This document shows positions 56,605-64,000 of a DNA stretch of 64,000 bases, one piece after another. Position numbers and translations under genes: made by a program. The notes beneath the pieces were generated by a model that saw only the letters and a list, made by a program, of their open reading frames with translations, had not been told where the DNA came from and made no database searches. The stretch lies in the NCBI GenBank assembly GCA_946807835.1, contig OX327683.1, positions 13,149,001 to 13,213,000 of the forward strand, written 5' to 3'. Position 1 is the stretch's first letter. Each line of letters starts with the position of its first letter. This stretch comes from Ailanthus altissimus. Its lineage: Eukaryota; Streptophyta; Magnoliopsida; Sapindales; Simaroubaceae.

Positions 56605-58116
56605 TTAAGATCTCTAAGAACTTTTTCTTGGATTCGAAAGAGAATACTTGGGTTCTTCCAATAACTAAAAAGTTTATCATGCCTAAATCCAATTGAGTTT
56701 GAGATGGTGGAGGAACTGGCTTGGAAATAAGAGGGATTTTAGTTGTAAGATATCTAATGAAATTGTCATTGGATTTGAGATCACATTCAAAGAGAAAGGT
56801 ATCAAATCTCTGGAGTTTTTTTAATATTTTATGGATGATCCGATCCACAATGACCATGATTGAGAATTGTTTGATCATCTTTCTTTGAGTAAGAAGTGAG
56901 ACATAATCAACTTGAATGTGGGACATTTATTCGAAATCTTAGTGAAAGATTGGATTTGTTATCTCCTGTTTACTTTTTGTGAAAAATATACTATTTTAAG
57001 TGGAAGATTTCTTCAAACAAGGAGATGGATCAACAATTCAATCAAATGATATTGTCATTTTTTTCTCAACTCTTCTTGAGAAATAAGTGGGCTATTTCTT
57101 TGTAAAATTATGCTAAATTTTATATGTGAATTCTACCAAGGCCTCTTTGTTAGTTGGGGGAAGAATCCGCACGAATTAGATATTTTGAAGAACATATCGA
57201 GAGAGAATTAGATTTGGTTAGCAAGGTATGATTGGTAAACAAAGATCGATTATTTAGCAAGGCACAGAATGTATCATCAAATATTAAATATGATTCCACA
57301 AGATCTAGTTTTGTTCAAGTAACAAATTCTAGCCAATTGAAAGGATCTTCGAAACAATCTACGATTCCATTAGTAATGATGATTCAAAATATCACACATA
57401 ATCAATCAAATAAAGATTCAACAACTAAAAGATGATCGATTCTTTTTCTTTGGGATCCTACTTTTCTTCAAATGGATTGAATAGAAATAAAATTATACTG
57501 ATTACCTACAAGATCCATTTATTCTTTTTTCTCTGACAGATGGTCAGGACTTCGTCTGGATTCGAATCCTGCTAAAAAGTCCACTAGAGACTAAAAATTA
57601 TTGAAGAAAGAAAAGGATGCCTCTATAATCACTTCCAAGCGATCGAAAAATAAAGAGATAGTTACTATATTCAAGATAATTAAATGTTTACAAAATGTAG
57701 TCTCAGTTCATCCAATTTCATCAGATCCAGGGTGATATGGTTCTGAACGATGAACTGGATATGGACAGTTCCAATAAGATTTCATTCTTAAATAAAAATC
57801 TATTTTTATTTATTTATTTCATCTATTCTATAACCGGAACAGGTGGGATATCGCTACACCATAATTATGAATCGGAAGAGAGATTTCAAGAAGTGACAAA
57901 TTAATTCACTCTATTATTAATCAAGCCATATCTGATGTATCATAAGAGATATGCCTTTTTATTTATTTATTGATTCTTACAGATTGAATAAAAAATAATT
58001 CTTGAATGAGGTATTCAACTCTAGGGATAAATCAAAAAGGAAATCTTTATTGGTTCTACCTCATACTATTTATGAATAGAATAAATCTTTTTATAAAAGG
58101 ATAAGAAAAAAAAGGG
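56605..58116 (+). pseudogene. ycf2: plastid ycf2 fragment (N-terminal third)
   Basis: Translates, with frameshifts and stops, to clear Ycf2 sequence: [16 protein letters not shown] (about 56627), the [19 protein letters not shown] block (57297-57353; long frame 57232-57435), the [16 protein letters not shown] block (about 57547-57592), ISSDPG and [13 protein letters not shown] (about 57718-57790), [12 protein letters not shown], and IRKKR near 58115. This is roughly residues 120-600 of the large plastid protein. It is nuclear plastid DNA, or plastid DNA that first entered the mitochondrion. Non-functional. Confidence 0.9.
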
Positions 58117-58419
58117 TCTTATTGAAATTCATAAAGTAGTATTGTGGATAGCATATAGTAAAGATCCTTTACCTTGTTTTAGGTCCTCTTGCTTCAGTGT
58201 AGTGCATTAAGGCTCTTCAGTGCCCTAATTCTCATTGGATGGCTACCATTTAAAGAGGAACAAAAAGTCACCTCTCTGAGGCAGATGTATGGAGCAACAT
58301 TCCAAGACATTTAATCATGCGGTTCTCTACTTCTTTCTTGATGTTAATTAAGTAAGTGGTAATTGAAATATCTTTTTCAGTCCAGCTTTCTTCCTTTTAG
58401 TGACTTCTAGTCCTTTTAG
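58117..58419 (+). other. spacer between ycf2 and rps19 remnants
   Basis: No gene recognised. The junction between plastid- and mitochondrion-derived DNA must lie here or just after; the sequence has no obvious repeat. Confidence 0.4.
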
Positions 58420-58640
58420 CTACTATACTTTGAATAGGAAAATCTTCTACTTTGCTAGAATTTGTTTATTGCTTTGTACGAATTAACTTTTTCAAAACTC
58501 ATGTTCATTGTAAGAGTAAGATTACTGAAAAAAAGGTTGGTCAACCATTTGGAGAGTTTGCTTTTATACAGAAATGAAAATTTTCAAGAAGAAATATTGG
58601 ACAAGGAAGAAAAAATAGGAGGAAAAAGTAAAGTCTAAGC
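58420..58640 (+). pseudogene. rps19: mitochondrial rps19 remnant
   Basis: From 58443 the frame reads SSTLLEFVYCFVRINFFKTH and then KSKITEKKVGQPFGEFAFIQK, the C-terminal two thirds of plant mitochondrial ribosomal protein S19 (about 94 aa in the family), followed by a stop and the basic NIGQGRKK end. The N-terminal part is unrecognisable. It lies immediately upstream of rps3, as in plant mitochondrial genomes. Confidence 0.82.
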
Positions 58641-58644
58641 CCAT

Positions 58645-60598
58645 ATAGCATGTGAAGGTAATCAGAATTCGGTAATAATAAATCTCAATCGCAATTCAGA
58701 TTCCAGTTGGTTTAGTGATTAAAATTTAGGTAAATTAGTGTACCAACCTGTCAATATGAGATTTTATTTTAGTTTAATTAGATTTTATTTTAGTAGGTAT
58801 ATATTCTACCTTTTCCAAATGAAAATTCATTCCATTCTTTCTTTCCCATCAACCACGACAAGTAAAACAAAGCAAAAAAAACTGATCCAAAAAGAAAAAG
58901 GGCCAGTGGTGGACATTCAGGAAATTCAGGCCGATTGGGTGTCTTCATTCAAGTGATGATGCAGAAGAACGAAACAAAGTGAAAGGTTGGGGGGCAAGGA
59001 AAATAGTTGAGTCGATCAGGCTCAATATCCGAGAGAAGTAAAACGAAATCAGGATTTGGTTAAAAAAAAAAGCAACTTTATGGATACCATGACCGATCAC
59101 CATTGATAAAGAAGAATCTTTCTAAATTACTTTGGGTCAACGGGGCATTCAAACATCCAAAATACACCGAGGTTGTAAATGACATAGCGTTCTTGATAGA
59201 AAATGACAAACTTCTTTAGAAAAATAAAGTTATTCAAGTTCTTTTTTCCAAAGAAGTTCGGCTTCAATGACCCAACAAGTCAACTACATAAATGGATCAT
59301 CTTTGCCGTGCACCCCTCCTTGAATTTTTTGGTCTTACAATACTTATTGAATACAAAGAAGAAAATGAATTTTAACCCCGTCAAAGTTCTCAATCTTTTC
59401 ATGAAATTGGGTGTGGTTGAACCATCTATGGTAGTGGGAACGAATTTATAGAGAAGAAACTTAGATAAGAGAATATGTTCTCGCATTGCTTTTTTGTAGA
59501 AGCTTAACCAGTGAGAAAAAGTGTTTGGTCGAATCCAAAAAGAGGTTGACCCACTTCATTCACCAAGTGAATGATCTTCACTTTGCAAGAACAATAAAAA
59601 CTGGCATCTCGCTCTTTACTTTCTTTGGACTACCTTTTTATTTTTAAGAGATAAAGTTCGGGTGTATAACTATTGCCTTTTCTTTTAGGATGCCTGGGAT
59701 AACTCCTAAGTCAATTAAGGATCAAATGTTGGAATCTCATAGATAAAAATTGTTAGAGTTAGTGCTTACGTGCCAATCTAATATTGTATGAATATTAATT
59801 ATTTAACATTTATACAATAAATATTTTGAATAAAATTGTTAATATTAAAACACATATGGTACATTGCTTATGACGTTACAGACATTGTATAATCTGAAAG
59901 AGTTCAGATCTGGTCTAAAGGAGTTTGAATCAGTGTTAAGAGTTAGCATCACTGATAATTTTAAATGCTATGGAGTTAGCAGGTTATAATAGTTAGTGAA
60001 TTCTAAGGAGTTAGAGCCTTATTTGCAATAGAACAAAGACCTGAGGGTATACTAGTAATGACATAGTTGCAAGAGTTGCAATCAGGTGCTTGAAAATATC
60101 ATTATGCAAGTATGTTATCAAACACTATGTTCCTAAACTATTTTCATCGATGCAAGTCTGTCGGTACAACTCTAATTTAAATTAAGTAAAAAAAGAATAC
60201 AACTTTTTTTTGTCTAATAGAAAAACGTTAATACCCAATTTTAGTTGGTAAAGATAAAATCTATTTATTAAAGTGCTTCTCCGAGTGCTCAAGACATCTC
60301 TTTTCAACTAAGGAACCAAACAAGATCATTTTATTCCATTTTTAGTAAAATGGTGTAGGAAATTCCATTAGAAGGTGTTATGGAGATCCATATATGTTGT
60401 TTAGGTAGATTTTAAGGTTCAAAAATAGCTAGAACTAAATGTGGAATGTATGGAAAAACATCTTGTAATGTATTTAACAAGAAAATCGATTTTGCTCCTG
60501 CAGAAATATCTACTAGTTACTGAATCTCAAATGTCAAAGTGTGGATTTCATAGTAAAAAGTAGGGCTACTTGCTGTATCCGAAACGTATGAAATATAG
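58645..60598 (+). pseudogene. rps3: mitochondrial rps3 copy, intronless, interrupted by LTR G
   Basis: Starts at 58645 with ATA in place of ATG. The first 25 codons match the rps3 exon 1 product (NLNRNSDSSWFSD) and run straight into exon 2 (GKLVYQPVN); the usual group II intron site (codon 25, 58717-58719) is uninterrupted. Downstream: [19 protein letters not shown] (about 59153), LFKFFFPKKFGF (59230), IKCWNL (about 59720). LTR G sequence occupies 59751-60155 and about 50 codons are missing there. It resumes YNSNLN...SAQDISFQLRNQTRSF and ends at a stop 60596-60598 (SETYEI). Many stops. Confidence 0.9.
59751..60155 (+). repeat. LTR G fragment inside rps3
   Basis: Begins TGTTAGAGTTAGTGCTTACG at 59751, matching the minus-strand start of solo LTR G (39812 downward), and includes gtaatgacatagttgcaagagttg. 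It is truncated: only about 400 bp of about 1750. The right border with rps3 is approximate (60150-60165). No TSD found. Confidence 0.8.
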
Positions 60599-61004
60599 TA
60601 AATATCAGAAAGCTAGATGTATTAAGGGTTGCAAACCAGATGGTACACAACTTGGTTTTGGAAGATATGGCACTAAAAGTTCTAAAAGCTAGTCAATTTT
60701 CATATTGAGACATTGAAGCAGTGTGTCAAGCTACAATCAAATCATTCCATCACGCAATGAGCAGACAATTTCAAAGAAACGGTAAGATATGGGTAAGAGT
60801 TCTTATGGATCTTCCTAATACCAGGAGGCCCACAGAAGATAGAATGAGAAGAGGAAAAGGAAATCCTATGGATTGGATTGCTAGTGTCCACGGGAAAAAT
60901 TTGATTTGAAATGGATGGTGTGAGTTTTGTCAAATGCTCGATAAGCTGCTACATTAGCAGGTCATAAACCATGTTCAACAACCAAGTTTTTTTAGTGGTC
61001 CTAA
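60568..61004 (+). pseudogene. rpl16: mitochondrial rpl16 copy
   Basis: LLYPKRMKYSKYQKARCIKG, then CKPDGTQLGFGRYGTKS (about 60633-60680), NGKIWVRVL, MRRGKGNPMDWIA, FEMDGV (degraded), AATLAGHK and a stop at 61002-61004. This is near full length for plant mitochondrial L16 (about 135-185 aa in the family), with several stops and frameshifts in the middle. Its start overlaps the rps3 end, the arrangement of the native mitochondrial cluster. Confidence 0.9.
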
Positions 61005-61744
61005 CAAAATTGGATAGTGGGGAAAACCCGGGCTGAGATTCAAAAAAATTGGTGAAATGCTTGTTCCTAAACAATAGAACTGGAAAGACACTAAGGGGGA
61101 GGGATATTCTCTTTTATTTTTGTAATTGTCAAAATTGTACAACTTGCTCCAAGCATACAACCTAGATATGTTATAGTTTATTTCAGCCATCCTAGTTTTG
61201 AAAGTGATAATAAAATGCTTGCAGAACTTAGGTATTCAAAAAGAAATAATTTTTCGCTCATGGTCCATACATAGTATATCTAATCCAAAAACGATTTTAG
61301 AGGTTTTCCTTGAGAAGACCGACTTCTCCACAAACCCTAGCTACATTGGAGCATGAGACAAGCTTCGTAGGACCATCAATAGTCAGGCAAATTTCAAAAG
61401 AAGAGACGATACAAAACAGGCGAAACTCAAAGAAGAAGACGATAGGCAAATAGGGTCGCAATACCCAAATAGCGCATGTATTGGATCACCATTCAGGAGA
61501 CGGAAATGATGGCTCTAGCAGAAAACCTAAACATCAATCCCTCAATAAAAAATTTCTCTTTACTTTTGATTTTTTTTGGGACATATCTTTTTTGTTCAAG
61601 AACTTGATGAAGACATGCCTTGGATCTAATAGAGTGATCGAAAGATCTCCCTTGGTATGCCAATTCTTGCAAGTGAACTCTCGATTGATAGGTAAAAGAG
61701 GCAGTCTCTGAGAAAATATCCCACCAAGCAATATCGAGATTTTT
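61005..61744 (+). other. spacer between rpl16 and psbB remnants
   Basis: The first about 90 bp (ggggaaaacccgggctgagattc) look like mitochondrial DNA downstream of rpl16. The rest is unassigned; LPWY encoded near 61650 could be a scrap of the psbB start, but this is weak. The mitochondrial/plastid junction lies here. Confidence 0.4.
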
Positions 61745-63528
61745 TCCTCAGGTTTTAAACCTCTCCTTGGATGCTACCTGGCATTGGATTTATTGAAATC
61801 TAGAGATATCTGGCGATGAACGTACAGGAAAACCTTCTTTGGATTTACCTAAGATCTTTGGAATTCAATTATTTCTCTCATTAGTGACTTGCTTTGGTTT
61901 GATGCATTTCATGTAACAGGATTGTATGGTCTCGGATATTGGTGACCGACTCTTATGGACTAACTAGGAACGTACAATTTATAAATTCAGCATGGGTTAT
62001 TGAAGGGAAATCCTTTTGTTCCAAAAACAATAGCCTCTTATATTCCAACAAGGACATTGGCATCTTAGTAACTGATGCGATATTTATATATCTTAAAATT
62101 AAGTGTAAGTATACACTATCGTTTGTCAGTAATAATGGGACAAAAGAGTCGGATGTCGAATCCACAAGGATAATTTCTTTTTTTGTTACCAAGTACTAAA
62201 ATTTTATCTTTCTAATAATTATTCAGAAAAATCAAAATCTAAGAATGAATTTTGAAAAATATAAAGGTAAGAACACAATGTAAATAGTTATTGAAAATAC
62301 CAATATAGAGAAAACTTAGGGTTAACACCATCCCTCAATATGTTTTCCAATGATTAATCTTCTAATATTTAATTCAATTAATTCTTGTTATTGATCAAGA
62401 CACTAATGTATTCACAAAACCTCTCCCAACGTTATGCAATTGTACCGTAATTTACCAAATACCTATATTTCTATGGTTGTTGTAATAAATTAAGATTTAT
62501 TAAGATTAAGTCTTATTAATCATACATGCCAATTAGTTATATTCATATCCTAATTTGAAACTTATATATGCAACATTGAATGTTACCCTACAATCATGTA
62601 TCAAATTACCTAGTTCTAAATATAATGATTCCTCTTCCTAATTTATCAAAATATTACTAAGTCATTCACCATATATTGGCCAAATATATTTAAGCATTAA
62701 AAACAAATAATTTGATTAACAAAGAACTAAGTTTATTAAATATTAGAAAGCTATGGCAATTTAGCGCACATATTGAGTTCAATTATTAACCCTAGAAAGA
62801 AAATTTAGGTCATGGCTACAAGAGAACAATAATAAAAAATAATAAGATAACATGATACAATCAATAGCAAAACAATATGGACGTCGAATTACTCTTGATT
62901 GTGCTGCCTAAGGAACTCTTGATGCCAAAAAATGCTTTGAAGTTCTCTTTATAACTGCTTCAATTATGCATCTATTTCTTTGTAAGACTTGCATTGTATG
63001 TCTCTTGAGTGTCTTGTGTGTTCATAGATGCTGTTTTAAGGCTGGGGACGAGTGGCCTTTTATAAAGATTGATTTGAGCTTGAAATCTTCAATTCTTGTT
63101 GGGTCAGGAATCGCACTATCGCAGGGATGCTATCATGCCGTCATTGGGGCATTGCGTTCAAAGCCTGTATCATTAGAGCAATGAAGACATAGCGTTGGGG
63201 AGCTGGACCATCGCTGGTGCGATAGTAAATTGGCACTGGGGCGCTGAACTACTATTTAAACAGGTCGCTATAAATAAACAATAATGCACATAAATAGCCA
63301 TTTATTCTTATAAAATAATAAAATATCAAAATAAAAATATGAGAAAATAGATGAAAAATATGCCCTTATCAGTGTTTGCCCGTATCAATGGCTAAACAAA
63401 GGATTACGTATGGGAAATATTGAAACCGTTCTTTCCAACGATATTGCTACTATTTTTTCCAGCTTTTGTTGTTGTTGGAACTATGTGTATGGATCAAAAC
63501 TATCCCTATGTCATATGTAAGCATTAAG
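61745..63528 (+). pseudogene. psbB: plastid psbB (CP47) fragment, split by solo LTR D
   Basis: 61745-62072 and 63372-63528 encode CP47 blocks: [34 protein letters not shown] and WVIEG...GILV (frame 61939-62072) before the insertion; KGLRMGNIETVLSNDIATIF and WYGS after it. CP47 is the photosystem II core antenna protein, about 508 aa; only about residues 105-255 are present, with frameshifts. The two halves rejoin with roughly 15 bp missing. Confidence 0.9.
62073..63371 (-). repeat. solo LTR D (copy 2) inside psbB
   Basis: 1299 bp, TGATGCGATATTT...CCCTTATCA, co-linear with copy 1 (32845-34280). Flanks gtaac and gtgtt share only two bases, so the TSD is decayed or absent. TATA-like (minus ctttataaaagg) near 63060. 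The GC-rich motif array survives only as degraded units at about 63111-63250 (cgttgggga, cgctggtgcg, cactggggcg). Confidence 0.88.
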
Positions 63529-64000
63529 TGACAGGACCTGCCCGAGACCCTCTACAGTAATCCCAGCGGCCTGTTGGGCACCTTAACCGAAGTTCTTTAG
63601 AATAAAACTGTGTAAGTTAAGAAATTCCACGAGGCTAACCCCTTTTTAGTTCTTGCTATTATTGAGAAAATCTTGAAATATACATGGAAATGACTTCTTA
63701 ATTTTTTTTAAAAAAATGGAGATGTGAATATAAACATATAATATGCAATCGGTAGATCAAAAACTATTAAAGCCCTCGCTTAGCCATTTTTTTCTAAACT
63801 ATACCAATGGTAACCCTAAAGCTCTATTCTTACGCAACGACTTAACTAGCACTACACACGTGAGTAGGTCATGGGGCGCCTCAACTAGCACCGTCCACAG
63901 TGACATCTCTAGACATCTCACTGGCTATGCAGTGAAATCCTACATCGCCTACATATAGCTAGACAATACCCCGTACACATAGAGCGACTCACATGACTCG
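63529..64000 (-). repeat. probable start of a further LTR (J)
   Basis: TGACAGGACCTGCCCGAGACCC begins abruptly after psbB. Its reverse complement ends ...GGGTCTCGGGCAGGTCCTGTCA, resembling the GGGGCGTGACA end of LTR H and of other long gypsy LTRs. It runs off the window, no coding, no second end visible. Confidence 0.5.

Noticed and set aside
58117..58640. Group II intron upstream of rps3
   Set aside because: No domain V-like hairpin seen, and the sequence from about 58440 is rps19, with rps3 exons 1 and 2 contiguous downstream.
56605..61004. Functional organelle genes, or the window being mitochondrial DNA
   Set aside because: All four organelle genes here are frameshifted or truncated, and the surroundings are nuclear-type gypsy elements with 5-bp TSDs.
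62068..63376. TSD for the second solo D LTR
   Set aside because: gtaac against gtgtt share only the first two bases; too weak to call.
1..64000. tRNA, rRNA or small RNA genes
   Set aside because: No cloverleaf or rRNA core sequence noticed by eye; only tRNA-complementary primer sites were found. A covariance-model scan would be decisive.

Overview
The window is plant nuclear DNA, most likely from a dicot. It is a stack of decayed, nested LTR retrotransposons with organelle DNA inserted between them. I see no intact host gene. The evidence is direct: repeated Ty3/gypsy gag, protease, RT, RNase H and integrase motifs; initiator-Met tRNA primer sites; TG...CA LTR pairs and solo LTRs with 5-bp target-site duplications (TSDs); a Ty1/copia remnant; and clear plastid (ycf2, psbB) and plant mitochondrial (rps19-rps3-rpl16) sequence. 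Family letters A-J are my own labels.

Layout. 1-1350: 3' end of gypsy element A1 and its LTR, abutting the LTR of E. 1351-7665: gypsy E, minus strand. 7666-8676: unclassified AT-rich DNA. 8677-16891: gypsy B, plus strand, carrying two solo C LTRs, each with a perfect TSD. 16892-18749: Ty1/copia LTR and RNase H remnant, minus strand. 18750-25450: gypsy A2, plus strand, its 5' LTR split by a solo B LTR. 25759-30270: rearranged F fragments in both orientations. 30271-37765: unclassified, organelle-like DNA split by three solo LTRs (F, D, H), each with a perfect TSD. 37766-46185: F fragments, a solo copia-type LTR (G) and a large inverted repeat. 46200-46796: G fragment. 46797-52859: gypsy C, minus strand, with a 755-codon open pol stretch. 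52860-56604: gypsy I, plus strand, cut off inside RT. 56605-63528: ycf2, then rps19-rps3-rpl16, then psbB, with a G fragment inside rps3 and a solo D LTR inside psbB. 63529-64000: probable start of a further LTR (J).

How the pieces relate. The gypsy elements share one plan: LTR, PBS, leader, gag with a CCHC knuckle, PR, RT, RNase H, integrase. In families B, C, E and F the end of the polyprotein, with a GP(I/M)TRAKAK-type tail, lies inside the LTR. This recalls chromoviruses of the CRM type, but that placement is inference. None of the elements looks autonomous: all carry stops, frameshifts or deletions, some removing integrase catalytic residues. The nesting gives a relative order: C after B, B after A2, A1 after E, I after C, G after F, and an inverted duplication after G.

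I found no obviously new functional system. The items most worth a second look are the rps3 copy lacking its usual group II intron, the F/G inverted repeat of about 0.75 kb, the GC-rich motif array upstream of the TATA box in the D LTR, and a two-block leader motif shared by elements with unrelated LTRs.
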